The notes: generated from the sequence alone by a model not told the origin. DNA of 64,000 nucleotides from Bifidobacterium sp. (GCA_024104275.1 JAGGHK010000006.1:34385-98384), one strand, 5' to 3'. Numbered from the stretch's first letter, positions 28,224 to 37,749 are shown. Numbers and translations are program-made.

Positions 28224-29411
28224 TTGAAGAAAAGCCTGCTCGCACTAGCCTGCGGTGCGTTCACATACGGGGCCTCGGAATTCGTGATGATGGGCATCCT
28301 GCCCCAAGCGGCACGGGACATGCACGTCAGCATCCCCACGGCCGGCAATTTCATTTCGGCCTATGCCATCGGCGTGTGCATCGGCACGTTGATGCTTATT
28401 TTCGGCCGTAAAATGGGACCGAAAAAGCTTATCCTCATCTTCATGTCCATCGCCTTTATCGGCGACCTGTTCAGCTCGTTCGCCCCGAACGCCACGCTGC
28501 TCGTCATCGGTCGCTTCATCTCCGGGCTCCCGCATGGCGCATTCTTCGGCACCTCAGCCCTCGTAGCCAAAACGCTGGCCGACCCCGGAAAGGAAGCCAA
28601 AGCGGTCAGCCTCACCATCACCGGCCAGACAGTCGCCAATATGCTTGGCGTGCCGGCCGGGACGTTCATCGCGGAGTATGTTTCCTGGCGTCTGGCATTC
28701 CTTATCCTTGCCGGCGTCGCAGCCCTGACCGTCGTACTGGTGGCGGTGTGGGTGCCGCATATCGAACCGGTCAAGGACACCGGCATCCTCGGCCAGTTCA
28801 AATTCCTGAGAAAGCCGGGGCCCTGGGTTATTCTGCTCGCGGTGTTCACCGGCAACACCGGCATCTTCAGTTGGTGGAGCTACGTTTCCCCATGGCTGCA
28901 GAAAGTCGGCGGCTACGCTTCCGGCACCGTCCCGTTCTTGATGATGCTTGCCGGTTTCGCAATGGTGATCGGCGGGCTGGCCGGCGGACATTTGACCGAC
29001 CGTTGGCGCAGTGCGGGAACGGCAGGACTTGGCCAGTGCTTGAGCGTCATCGGCATGGTTCTGGTCTTCTTCGTACCCGGCAACAAAATCGACACGGCTA
29101 TCTTCACGTTCGTCATTGCTTTCGCCATGTTCTTCGTCTCCACCCCGCAACAGCTGCTGATGGCCGAAGCCGGTGAAGGCGGCGGCGAACTGATCGGCGG
29201 TGCCGCAGTGCAGGTCGCGTTCAATTTCGGCAATGCGGTCGGTTCCATGGTCGGCGGCGGCATGCTCACCATGTCGCATATGAACTATCATTTCATCGCT
29301 CTGGGTGGCGTCCCCTTCGCCTTGGCAGCCACCACCCTGCTCGCCGTCTATTCATTGCATTACGAAACCGATACCGACGCCTACGAACGCTTGCAGCCTA
29401 TTGACGTGTGA
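28224..29411 (+). CDS. MFS efflux transporter of the AraJ/DHA1 type
   Basis: The 395-residue protein has twelve membrane helices. The first repeat contains the efflux motif LALACGAFTYGASEFVMMGILPQAARDM and, after helix 2, LIFGRKMGPKKLIL (motif A). Helix 4 and 5 carry RFISGLPHGAFFGTSALVA and GQTVANMLGVPAGT, the antiporter motif C region. It is closest in look to proton-coupled drug or sugar exporters of the AraJ/YdhP group; the substrate is unknown. The start is a TTG at 28224 with AAGGAG 5 nt upstream. It is a single-gene unit. Confidence 0.88.
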   Translation: MKKSLLALACGAFTYGASEFVMMGILPQAARDMHVSIPTAGNFISAYAIGVCIGTLMLIFGRKMGPKKLILIFMSIAFIGDLFSSFAPNATLLVIGRFISGLPHGAFFGTSALVAKTLADPGKEAKAVSLTITGQTVANMLGVPAGTFIAEYVSWRLAFLILAGVAALTVVLVAVWVPHIEPVKDTGILGQFKFLRKPGPWVILLAVFTGNTGIFSWWSYVSPWLQKVGGYASGTVPFLMMLAGFAMVIGGLAGGHLTDRWRSAGTAGLGQCLSVIGMVLVFFVPGNKIDTAIFTFVIAFAMFFVSTPQQLLMAEAGEGGGELIGGAAVQVAFNFGNAVGSMVGGGMLTMSHMNYHFIALGGVPFALAATTLLAVYSLHYETDTDAYERLQPIDV

Positions 29412-29506
29412 GAAACCCGTAGTCTGGATTCGTCCGCGGGAAAGCGCTTAGGCATAGTCGGATACCGTTGCTTCATATGACGGATTCGCAACCTACATTT
29501 CAGAAA

Positions 29507-31726
29507 TCAACGCTTGGAATCAGCTGAATCGGCTCCGGTCGATGTGTGGGATTCGCGGCCTGAGCATAGGAAGCCGATCACCATGGGGGTAATCAGCACC
29601 AGCTGAAAAACGAACCTCGTGGGCGAAGGGCGGCCCGGCCTTGAAAGGCTTTCGGCGCAGACATAGAGGCTCGCGGCAGTCAACAGCCACGGCATGCATT
29701 TGAGTAGCAGGCTTCGGCCTGAGGACACGGCACGAGTCATAAGATCGTCAGCAAGCCGTTTGTTGCCAAGATCGACAGCATCAAAACGCCGGGAATCAAC
29801 TGTCTTGTTATCGGCTTGGACCAATCCGTTCGTTCTATCGTCCGAATGGTCATCAACGTTATCGTTGTTCCGCCCCAGCGCAAGGATTTCCCGTCGTTGT
29901 TCTTTCCTGCGCCTCCACAAGCAATACAATACGAACCCCGGCAAAACCGATGTCCACAACGCCATGAAGAACGGGATATTGATACCTGGCGTATCGAGGA
30001 TGGTGCGGTAAAGCTGTTTCACAGTCTCACTGCCCTCGGTGGGCGGGGTGTGCGGCTGGAGCACGCCATAGGTGTACGAAGTGTCGGAGGTGGTCATCGG
30101 CAGCATCGCCACCGAAACCGGCTTGGGAATGGGCTGATCCTTGACGCTGAACGCATCGAAGGTCATCCAGCCCGCTTCCAAGCAGAAAAAGCCCTGCACG
30201 TACGAATCGGGATGACGCAGGCCGACGTCAAGCCACGCCTTGGCAAACCGCGAAATCGGCACCTTGCCTTTCACCGTCCAGCCGATGGCCGGAACCGCAA
30301 GCCACGGGTCATAGTCCCCGCTGATTTCACTCCATGAATATTCGAGATAGCCGTCGACGGCCTCGCGGTCGGATTCGCTAATATCGTAGGGATCATCGTA
30401 GGCTGCTCGGGCCATCATCTGAATCGGCAAGGCGAGCGCGGCCTCCGGCGTGCCGGGCACGACGTTGATGTGTTTGTAGGCGAATTTCGGTAAGGCCATA
30501 TCCACAATGACGAACAGCACCACCGCCAGCGCCACCAAAGCAGCCTTGAGTTTCGCGGCAAACCTGCCAATAAGCAAAGCAAGCAGACAAAGCACGACAA
30601 TATAGAGCCCGAGTTTCTTGGTCAGGGCGACCAACAGTCCGTCAAGTGCGAACGCGGTGACAAACCAAGGGTTGCGAACGAGATCGAGTTTGCTGTCGAC
30701 CAGTTTGCAATACATTACTGCCCACGGAACAAAAAACATCGCGCTGGTCGTGTCTTTGGCGATTGACATGACGCACATCGGCACGACCGGGAAGAAACAG
30801 AAGAACGCCGCCAAACCGTACAGCATCCTACGGTTGAGATTGCTTTTGCTTAGGTATGCCAACAGCCAGGCGATGCCGAACGCGAAGCCTACGGCCTGCA
30901 GAAGCGCATAGATATACATGCCGATGTTGTAATTATCGAAAAGCGCCTTGCCAAGCGACGCGAACCAGCCGTATACATAGGTATCGAGGAAGGGATGATG
31001 GTCCCAGATCTTGCCCGCGTTCATCCCGTAGAGCGGCATGCCGTAATATTCCGCGATCTGGTCGCCGGTATCGAAGTGGATCACGCCCGGGAAGAGCAGA
31101 ATGATATACGGCAGCCAGCAACACAGCAATATCGACGCATCGGCGGCGATGGCGGCAGGACGTTCGACGTAACGGAAATGGAAGTAACGGCGGACAGCAG
31201 CGAAACGCTTGTGAGGATTGACGGCAGAGGCGATAACCACGGTTCCCTTTTCAGACGAAAACGCGGAATTGGTGTTGTCTGTGTCGTTTTTCGAAGTATT
31301 TTTTGCAGGTACTTCGTTTTCAGCGGCGCTTGCCTTGAATCCATTGCCGGAACGCTCGAATGGGTGGGTTCTCGCAAATTCCACGCCGCGATAAGCAACC
31401 ATATACAACAAAGCGAACAGTACCGCATAGCAGACCGCCTGCAGATAAAGGTAGACGTGGTCGAAGGGAACCCAACCAAACTGCGCGGCCTGACTTGAGC
31501 AGGCGACCATGAAGCCAAGCACGGCGGGAATCAGCCAACCGACTTTCGAGGGCCGCAGAAAGTTGACGAACGTTGACCAAATCCCCATGCTGGCAGGTTC
31601 GGCTGGAATTGATGCACTTTGACGATTGCCGACATTATCGCCGCCGCGCGAACCGGCTGCGAGATCGGCGGATACCCTTGAAACCGCCAACACATCGCCG
31701 GACTGGCCAATTCCCCTATCCTTCAC
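29507..31726 (-). CDS. Large polytopic membrane protein (GT-C-like, DUF6020 type)
   Basis: The 739-residue protein has about 12 to 14 hydrophobic segments. A luminal-type acidic loop after an early helix contains HFDTGDQIAEYYGMPLYG and a DHHPFLDTYVYGWFASLG block, reminiscent of GT-C glycosyltransferases that use lipid-linked sugars. A large outside loop (about 150 residues, near residues 450-600) precedes the last two helices. This architecture recalls the DUF6020 family of actinobacteria. The GTG at 31726 is chosen because AGGGGAG lies 5 nt upstream. A role in cell-envelope glycosylation is possible but unproven. It diverges from the TPR-DUF4037 gene. Confidence 0.7.
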   Translation of the reverse strand: MKDRGIGQSGDVLAVSRVSADLAAGSRGGDNVGNRQSASIPAEPASMGIWSTFVNFLRPSKVGWLIPAVLGFMVACSSQAAQFGWVPFDHVYLYLQAVCYAVLFALLYMVAYRGVEFARTHPFERSGNGFKASAAENEVPAKNTSKNDTDNTNSAFSSEKGTVVIASAVNPHKRFAAVRRYFHFRYVERPAAIAADASILLCCWLPYIILLFPGVIHFDTGDQIAEYYGMPLYGMNAGKIWDHHPFLDTYVYGWFASLGKALFDNYNIGMYIYALLQAVGFAFGIAWLLAYLSKSNLNRRMLYGLAAFFCFFPVVPMCVMSIAKDTTSAMFFVPWAVMYCKLVDSKLDLVRNPWFVTAFALDGLLVALTKKLGLYIVVLCLLALLIGRFAAKLKAALVALAVVLFVIVDMALPKFAYKHINVVPGTPEAALALPIQMMARAAYDDPYDISESDREAVDGYLEYSWSEISGDYDPWLAVPAIGWTVKGKVPISRFAKAWLDVGLRHPDSYVQGFFCLEAGWMTFDAFSVKDQPIPKPVSVAMLPMTTSDTSYTYGVLQPHTPPTEGSETVKQLYRTILDTPGINIPFFMALWTSVLPGFVLYCLWRRRKEQRREILALGRNNDNVDDHSDDRTNGLVQADNKTVDSRRFDAVDLGNKRLADDLMTRAVSSGRSLLLKCMPWLLTAASLYVCAESLSRPGRPSPTRFVFQLVLITPMVIGFLCSGRESHTSTGADSADSKR

Positions 31727-31860
31727 CGCTACTCCCCTGCCACTCGCCGGCCATAGCCGCAACAAACCTGTTCCATGTTTCTATGGCCAGTCTAGCGTGC
31801 CGGTTCGTCGAATGAGCCCAAGTCTTTTGGATACGGGGTTTATCAGGAAAATCATAAACC

Positions 31861-31876
31861 TGTGACATAGCTCACA
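31861..31876 (+). promoter_or_regulatory. CRP/GlxR-type binding site
   Basis: TGTGACATAGCTCACA matches the TGTGA-N6-TCACA consensus perfectly, including the central TA preferred by actinobacterial GlxR. It lies 69 bp before the TPR-DUF4037 start, with a candidate -10 (TAGACT, 31911-31916) between. Confidence 0.6.
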
Positions 31877-31944
31877 TCGAAACCAGGGCTCTGAATATCG
31901 TATCTGGCAATAGACTTGGAACAGGATACGACGAAGGAGCAGTC

Positions 31945-34290
31945 ATGGACGACAACGCGCAAGGCAAGACACCTGAGGAACTTTTGCGGGCTTTCAGCGA
32001 GGATCACTCTGCGATTTCAGGGGAACCTGACGACGCCAGCGATCCGAACAACGCGGCCGCGCCCACACCCACGGCGAACGCCACGTTTGACACCAACGAA
32101 TTTTTGAAAGGGCTCGACGCCTTGTTCGACGCACACGAGGCGAAGGACAAGGCCGAACCGTACCTCAAGCAGGCTATGACGGATGCCGAAAACGCCGGTG
32201 ATAACGCTGGGCTTTTGACGGTGCTCAACGAGACCATGGGCTTCTACCGCTCGCACGGGCGGCACGAAGACAACCAGTGGGTCATCCAGCGGGCGTTGGA
32301 ACTGGGCTTGAAGATGGGCATCGAAGGCACTGAAGCCTGGACCACGACGCTCATCAACGCGGCCACCGGCATGCGCGCGGCCAAGAAGTACGACCAGGCC
32401 GAAGATCTCTACATGCAGGCGCTGGCATCGGCACAGAAGACGCTGGCGCCGACTGACCGGCGGATGGCGGCGCTGCACAACAACATTTCCATGTTGTATA
32501 GCGAGACCGGAAAATTGGAAGCAGCGCAGGCCGAGCTGGAAAAGGCACTTTCCATTCTCGAAGCCTCTAGCACCGACCCCAAAACCGATATCGACGTGGC
32601 CTCCACGCATACCAATCTTGCGTTGGTGTTGTTGCAGCGAGCGACTGAGGCGGCACAGGGCAGACCGAGCAGTACGACAGGAACACAGAAATCACAAGAC
32701 AACACCGCAGTTACCAGCCAACCACAGGATGGATCGGAATCCGAAGATGAAGCCTCATCCGAAACCGCCGATTCACTGCTGGAACAAGCGATGAACCATT
32801 CCTCCAAAACGCTGGAAATCTATAAAAACGGGCATCTTGAGCACAGCGCCCACTTCGCCTCGGCATTGGCCGGATATGCGCAGACCTGCTTTGCGGCGGG
32901 ACTGTTTGACAAAGCCATCGACTCCTATCGACAGGCGCTCAAAGTCATCGAAGAATGTTATGGCGTCGATACCGATTACTATCGCATCACTGCGGGCAAT
33001 CTCGCCCAGGTTGAGGAGACTGCACGAACGGTGCGGGAAGCGGACGGAAATAACGGGAAATCGGAATCTGATAACGACGCCGATACTGCTCAGGAACGAA
33101 ACGCGAAAGTATTAGAATCGGATAACAGCACTCATCAAGACCCAAACAGTAATGGAATGAGCGGCAACGCCACCGCCCCGGTCTTGGACAAACAAGACAA
33201 AAACAATTCCTATACAGCTTCGAACAATAACGAATCTCCTTCTGCCACCAACAACACAGCGGCAGAAACCAGACCGGCCATCTCCGGGCTGAAACTCGCA
33301 CGGGCCTATTGGGAACAGTGCGGCAAGCCGATGATTGCGGAGAAATACCCAGAATATCAGGGGCGCATCGCCGCAGGGCTGGTCGGACACGGCTCGGAAT
33401 GTTATGGGTTTGACGACCGGTATTCGCAGGACCACGATTTCGGACCCGGGTTCTGTCTGTGGCTCACGGACGAGGATTACGTGGCGATCGGCGAGAAACT
33501 GCAGGCCGACTACGAGGCGCTGCCGCAGGAATTCATGGGCTTCGGGCCTCGTGAATCCACAGCACGGGCGCAAGGCGGGTCGCGACGTACCGGCGTCTTC
33601 CGTATCGGTGATTTCTTTGCCGGAATCACGGGATATCCGGCCGCCCCCGGCGACGACAAGCCCCACGAATGGCTGCTGCTCGACGAACCGACGCTCGCCG
33701 CGGCAACCAACGGCGAAATCTTCGCCGATCCGCTCGGAGCCGTTTCCAAGACGCGCCAAGGCTTCAAACTGATGCCCGACGATGTGCGGCTTTCGTTGAT
33801 TTCACGCAGGCTTGGCATGATTGCGCAGGCCGGTCAGTACAATCTGCCCCGGATGCTCAAACGTGGCGACGGGGCGGCGGCATGGCTGTCCATCCGCGAA
33901 TTCACCACCAACGTCTGCTCGTTCGTCTTCCTCATCAATGAGCCGATTCGCGCCGGATATATGCCGTATTACAAATGGCAGTTCGCGGCGCTGAGACGGC
34001 TTTCCGGACGTATGTCAACGGTCTTGCCGGATGTCTGCGAACAGCTCGAAACCACCCTGCGGCTTTCCTCGGCGGCCTGCTTCGGCGGTGCCGGATTCGG
34101 GGAAGGCGGCAAAGGCTCCGCACCCGCGCAAGAACAGATTCAATCGACGGTTGAGCACATCTGCCATGAAATCGTCGCGGAGCTTAAAAACGAGGGCCTG
34201 ACCAACAGCGACGAGGAATTCCTAGAATGGCAGCGACCGTACGTCGAGGCGCATATAGGCAGCGACAATCCCGTGCTGCACAGCCTTTAA
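31945..34290 (+). CDS. TPR protein fused to a DUF4037 nucleotidyltransferase-like domain
   Basis: The 781-residue protein has three parts. Residues about 50-200 and 270-355 contain tetratricopeptide repeats (for example MRAAKKYDQAEDLYMQALASAQKTL and TCFAAGLFDKAIDSYRQALKVIEE). A low-complexity linker (about 360-450) follows. Residues 450-760 form a DUF4037 domain with a nucleotidyltransferase-like site: GSE at 483-485, Asp490 and DHD at 496-498 (GSECYGFDDRYSQDHDFGP). The pattern suggests transfer of a nucleotide or other group to an unknown target bound by the TPRs. GAAGGAG precedes the ATG. The DUF4125 gene begins about 100 bp later, so the two probably work together. No experimental function is known to me. 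Confidence 0.82.
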   Translation: MDDNAQGKTPEELLRAFSEDHSAISGEPDDASDPNNAAAPTPTANATFDTNEFLKGLDALFDAHEAKDKAEPYLKQAMTDAENAGDNAGLLTVLNETMGFYRSHGRHEDNQWVIQRALELGLKMGIEGTEAWTTTLINAATGMRAAKKYDQAEDLYMQALASAQKTLAPTDRRMAALHNNISMLYSETGKLEAAQAELEKALSILEASSTDPKTDIDVASTHTNLALVLLQRATEAAQGRPSSTTGTQKSQDNTAVTSQPQDGSESEDEASSETADSLLEQAMNHSSKTLEIYKNGHLEHSAHFASALAGYAQTCFAAGLFDKAIDSYRQALKVIEECYGVDTDYYRITAGNLAQVEETARTVREADGNNGKSESDNDADTAQERNAKVLESDNSTHQDPNSNGMSGNATAPVLDKQDKNNSYTASNNNESPSATNNTAAETRPAISGLKLARAYWEQCGKPMIAEKYPEYQGRIAAGLVGHGSECYGFDDRYSQDHDFGPGFCLWLTDEDYVAIGEKLQADYEALPQEFMGFGPRESTARAQGGSRRTGVFRIGDFFAGITGYPAAPGDDKPHEWLLLDEPTLAAATNGEIFADPLGAVSKTRQGFKLMPDDVRLSLISRRLGMIAQAGQYNLPRMLKRGDGAAAWLSIREFTTNVCSFVFLINEPIRAGYMPYYKWQFAALRRLSGRMSTVLPDVCEQLETTLRLSSAACFGGAGFGEGGKGSAPAQEQIQSTVEHICHEIVAELKNEGLTNSDEEFLEWQRPYVEAHIGSDNPVLHSL

Positions 34291-34360
34291 ATCATATTGC
34301 GAAAATCTCCTGTTAAAACCACTAAAGTGGATGGCAGAGTGTCAATGAATGAATCGATAA

Positions 34361-34383
34361 CGATATGTGACACAGACATATCG
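34361..34383. promoter_or_regulatory. Inverted repeat overlapping the DUF4125 ribosome-binding region
   Basis: CGATATGT and ACATATCG are 8-bp perfect arms, 7 nt apart, ending at the Shine-Dalgarno GAGGA. It could be an operator or an RNA hairpin that hides the ribosome-binding site. Confidence 0.45.
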
Positions 34384-34395
34384 AGGAAAAGAGCG

Positions 34396-35067
34396 ATGAT
34401 GACTGAGAACGCAACGAAGCAAGGAACGCAAACTGACACATCCACAGCAGACCAAGCTCGACTCAACCTGTTGGAACGCGTGGTGAAGCACGAATGGGAC
34501 CAGTTCCAGAAGACGGACAACGAGGGCGGACGCGCGGCCTGCCAAGGTAATTGGCCGACGTTCCACCAGATGCGGGCCAGTCAGTTCATGACCTGGCCCA
34601 TGCCGCTGCTGAAAAGCTATGCGGACGACCTCGACAAGGCGGACCGTGTCGGACGTAATCTCATCACCGAGAAATACGGACGGATGATGATCTCGACCTG
34701 GCCGGATGAATATCGCGCCAATATCGAGCCGTATATTCCCGCTCGTTCCGCCGAGCGAGTGGCCTCACAGGAAAAGGTCATCGCCCAACAGGTGACGTGG
34801 GCCGATGACTTCCGCGGACGTTACCCCAAACTCGGCCGCGGGATGCGTGTGCTGCACACCTCTGAGGACACACACGAAAAAACGTCGTTCGAGACCTACT
34901 TGCGCGGCGAGCTTGGCACATATTCCGACAAGACGTTCGGGCTGTATAGCGATTTCATTTCACAACTCGCCTCAGCCAACCGCAACCTCACTGAAGAGAC
35001 CATCCGCAACACTGTGCTGCTCGGCGGCTTCAAGTCGCTCGACGAGGCCGAAGCATTGCAGCAATAG
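34396..35067 (+). CDS. DUF4125-family protein
   Basis: The 223-residue soluble protein shows the family hallmarks: a Glu-rich first helix (ERVVKHEWDQFQKTDNEGGRAACQGNWPTF), followed by MRASQFMTWPMPLLKSYADDL and GRNLITEKYGRMMISTWPDEY. The NEGGRA and EKYGRMM blocks are strongly conserved in this family, but no activity is established. It is the second gene after the TPR-DUF4037 protein, a pairing that also occurs in other Gram-positive genomes, so a shared function is likely. The ATG at 34396 follows GAGGA; longer in-frame starts at 34345 or 34297 lack one. An inverted repeat overlaps its leader. Confidence 0.82.
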   Translation: MMTENATKQGTQTDTSTADQARLNLLERVVKHEWDQFQKTDNEGGRAACQGNWPTFHQMRASQFMTWPMPLLKSYADDLDKADRVGRNLITEKYGRMMISTWPDEYRANIEPYIPARSAERVASQEKVIAQQVTWADDFRGRYPKLGRGMRVLHTSEDTHEKTSFETYLRGELGTYSDKTFGLYSDFISQLASANRNLTEETIRNTVLLGGFKSLDEAEALQQ

Positions 35068-35090
35068 GCGTAAAGATATGAGCGATGCGT

Positions 35091-35096
35091 TAGAGT
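35091..35096 (+). promoter_or_regulatory. -10 box of a likely leaderless gene
   Basis: TAGAGT is followed by 7 nt and the ATG at 35104, without a Shine-Dalgarno sequence. This gives the hydrolase gene its own promoter 24 bp after the DUF4125 stop. Confidence 0.45.
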
Positions 35097-35103
35097 GACA
35101 CGC

Positions 35104-36747
35104 ATGCGATTGCTGAAACGATTCCTTCCTTCTGCGTCTATCTTCGTGGCGCTTGTTGCCGTTTTGACGACGTTGGGCGCTGTGATGATGCCAAGTTGGA
35201 GCGTGGAACCACTGACGCAACATATCAAGGTGACATCTGCCGATTCCGCGATTCAGATGCGTGCCACAAAAACCGATCAGGAAGGCACCTATCAGGTCAA
35301 AACAACAAACCTGCACATCAAGCTTGCCCCGAACGTCACCATCAACGCCATCCTGCGCTCCCCCGTTGGTGCCCCGGGTAGGCGGCCGGCGACTTTGTTC
35401 ATTCACGGTGCAGGCACCGGCAAAGCCAGCGAAGTCTATGGCGACATCGCTTCGGCTATGAGTTCGGCCGGCATCGTCACGCTGGTGCCAGATAAACGGC
35501 TTGACACCTACACCACGTTCCACCGCGACTATTATGCGATGGCCGAAGATTATATGACCTCGCTCAAAACTCTACGAACGCAACCCGACGTCGACCCTGC
35601 GAAGGCCGGCATCTACGCGGAATCCGAAGGCACCTGGATTGCCGAGGCGATGACCCATCGTCACCCGGGCGCAATCCCCTTCATGATGCTGACCTCGCCG
35701 CCGGCGGTTTCAGGACGCCGACAGATGGCGATGGCGGCCAACACCTACGTTGATGCCGTTGGCGCACCGAAGGGCCTCAATCGCGATGTCGATAAATTCA
35801 TTGGATTGGATTTCGCACCGCTTGGGCTGCAATATGCCGATTTCCCCGCCGAGCGCTACCTGAAAGACCTCACGATGCCGCTGTTGATCAGCTTCGGCAC
35901 CGACGACCTTTCCATGCCTATCGAGCAGGGCGCAACCGATATCATCGACGCAACCCGTGCGGCAGGCAATCGCAACGTACTCGTGCGCTATTACCACGCC
36001 AACCACCAGATGCGCGTCGGTGCGCACACCTCCGTGCCCGGCCTTCCACTCGACAAACACTACACGCATGACCTTGAAGACTGGACGAACGCCATCGTCG
36101 CCGGCACGAAAGCGGGCGATTGGGCAACGCCACAAATCGCCGGAGACCAGCCACACCAACGACTCTCCGTCCCCGCTAGCGTCAAGCACGGGCTTATCGG
36201 GTCGCTCAGCACGATATTGGTGCTGCTGGCCGCGATTGTGTTGTGTGCGGCAATGGCGGGAATCGTTGGCATTTGTATTGCAATAGGGCATGTGAGGAAA
36301 CGTTCCGAACAAGGATTCTCAAATTTGGATAGCGAAAACATCGCAAACCAATCTTCGACAAAAACAACAAGAGTTCGACTCCCTTGGAGGGACACTACTG
36401 ATCATAGCCGGTTCCCGCATCGTCTCACGACGGCGTTGGTCTTGAACAGCTGTTGCGCGGTGCTGGGTATCGTGATGTTCTTCATTTACGTCATCATCGC
36501 GGCGAAATCGGCGCTGACGCTCACCTCGCGAGGCACGCTGCTGACTTGGGGCTGGGTACTGATGCAAGTCGTTGCGTTAATCAACATTGCCTTGTTCACT
36601 TGGCTGATCATGGAACTTTGGCGTTCACGCGGCAAGCGTTTCCAGAGCTTCTGGACCCCCGCACACTTCGTCGTTGCCGCATTATGCGTCATCGCAGCCG
36701 TGGCAACGCTCATAATGATGGCGTTCTTCGGGCTTTATACTATTTAA
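35104..36747 (+). CDS. Membrane-anchored alpha/beta hydrolase
   Basis: The 547-residue protein has an N-terminal signal anchor (FLPSASIFVALVAVLTTLGAVMM), an external alpha/beta hydrolase domain (about residues 75-340) and three to four C-terminal membrane helices. The fold is seen in ATLFIHGAGTGKASEVYGD (oxyanion region), the nucleophile elbow YAESEGTWIAE, an Asp in FGTDDLSMP and a His in YYHANHQM. The elbow reads E-S-E-G, where most members have G-x-S-x-G. It likely hydrolyses an ester or thioester on the outer face; the substrate is unknown. GTG at 35095 is an alternative start. It ends at a hairpin shared with the convergent acidic membrane gene. Confidence 0.78.
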   Translation: MRLLKRFLPSASIFVALVAVLTTLGAVMMPSWSVEPLTQHIKVTSADSAIQMRATKTDQEGTYQVKTTNLHIKLAPNVTINAILRSPVGAPGRRPATLFIHGAGTGKASEVYGDIASAMSSAGIVTLVPDKRLDTYTTFHRDYYAMAEDYMTSLKTLRTQPDVDPAKAGIYAESEGTWIAEAMTHRHPGAIPFMMLTSPPAVSGRRQMAMAANTYVDAVGAPKGLNRDVDKFIGLDFAPLGLQYADFPAERYLKDLTMPLLISFGTDDLSMPIEQGATDIIDATRAAGNRNVLVRYYHANHQMRVGAHTSVPGLPLDKHYTHDLEDWTNAIVAGTKAGDWATPQIAGDQPHQRLSVPASVKHGLIGSLSTILVLLAAIVLCAAMAGIVGICIAIGHVRKRSEQGFSNLDSENIANQSSTKTTRVRLPWRDTTDHSRFPHRLTTALVLNSCCAVLGIVMFFIYVIIAAKSALTLTSRGTLLTWGWVLMQVVALINIALFTWLIMELWRSRGKRFQSFWTPAHFVVAALCVIAAVATLIMMAFFGLYTI

Positions 36748-36892
36748 TGGATACGCGCAAAATTATCGACGACGTAAAGAAGCAATAACGCAACCAAGTA
36801 ACCAAGTAAAATGTTCCGTCATTTTCATGTTTATCAACCGGAATGTTCCGCTTCACCGTGTGCCTTGAAAGCAATGTGTCGCCAAACCGAAT

Positions 36893-36928
36893 GATGCCTG
36901 CGCAACGTATTATCGTCGCGCAGGCATC
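36893..36928. terminator. Bidirectional hairpin between hydrolase and acidic membrane gene
   Basis: GATGCCTGCGC and GCGCAGGCATC pair perfectly over 11 bp around a 14-nt loop in the convergent gap. Confidence 0.65.
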
Positions 36929-36958
36929 GTGGACATATAGGCAATCATTCAGGAAAAC

Positions 36959-37717
36959 CTATTGCCGCCTCCGAGCCCTCCATTTGGCCGTACCTTTGTG
37001 AATCAGCGATGGCAAGCCGAGCAACACCGCCAATGCAATCAGCAATGCTCCCAGCACGACAATGCCCATGGCGATCAGCGAGCGCACATCGACGCTTCCA
37101 GGTACCGACGCGAACACCATCGGAAAAGCGGAGGCAACAATTAGCATCACCGCGCCCAGGAACAGCGGCAGCAGACTCAGCAAAATGGTCGCCTTGCTCG
37201 GTCCGGCCGGCGGCTGCGGCTTCGGCATCTGCTTCGGTAGGTCACGCGGAACGCGCACATAGGCACCGGAAGGGGCGGGTCCGCTGGCGAAATTCACGGG
37301 AGGCGCATAACCAGGCTGCGGCGGCACGTCCGATGCAGCACTGCCGGTTCCGGTTTCACTCCAAGTCTTAGTCCCCGTTTCGGTTTCTTCCCCAGCTTCA
37401 GTTTCAGCCGCCATTCCAACCCCAGTCTCGGTTTCAGCGCCCACTGCGGTTTCAGTCCCAGTGTCCTGAACTGGCATAGTTTCGGCGGCATCGTCGGTAC
37501 CACGTAAAAGCGGCACAGCCTCAGTATCATCAATATCGCTCGAAGTCGATATAGCCTTGTTATCGGCGCTACGATTCTGAGCAGACACGGTCTCCGCATC
37601 ATCGGTATCTACGCCAAAGTTCTGAACTGGAATGGTCTCGGTAGTATCATCGTTATCGTTTCGAACCGACATATCCTCTGTCTCCGCGATGTCATTGCCC
37701 GAAGTCAGATTCGTCAT
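36959..37717 (-). CDS. Acidic low-complexity protein with two C-terminal membrane helices
   Basis: The 252-residue protein begins with about 125 residues dominated by Thr, Glu, Asp and Ala, including a run of ETETG-like units (TETAVGAETETGVGMAAETEAGEETETGTKT). A Pro-rich stretch and two hydrophobic segments follow (ILLSLLPLFLGAVMLIVASA and LIAMGIVVLGALLIALAVLLGL), ending in a basic RRRQ tail. The ATG at 37717 has AAGGAG 7 nt upstream. It begins 33 bp after the PspC gene on the same strand, so the two are probably co-transcribed. No family is recognised; a role in envelope stress is inferred from context only. Confidence 0.75.
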   Translation of the reverse strand: MTNLTSGNDIAETEDMSVRNDNDDTTETIPVQNFGVDTDDAETVSAQNRSADNKAISTSSDIDDTEAVPLLRGTDDAAETMPVQDTGTETAVGAETETGVGMAAETEAGEETETGTKTWSETGTGSAASDVPPQPGYAPPVNFASGPAPSGAYVRVPRDLPKQMPKPQPPAGPSKATILLSLLPLFLGAVMLIVASAFPMVFASVPGSVDVRSLIAMGIVVLGALLIALAVLLGLPSLIHKGTAKWRARRRQ

Positions 37718-37749
37718 CTCGTTCTCCTTATTGGATTCGTCACTCATGC

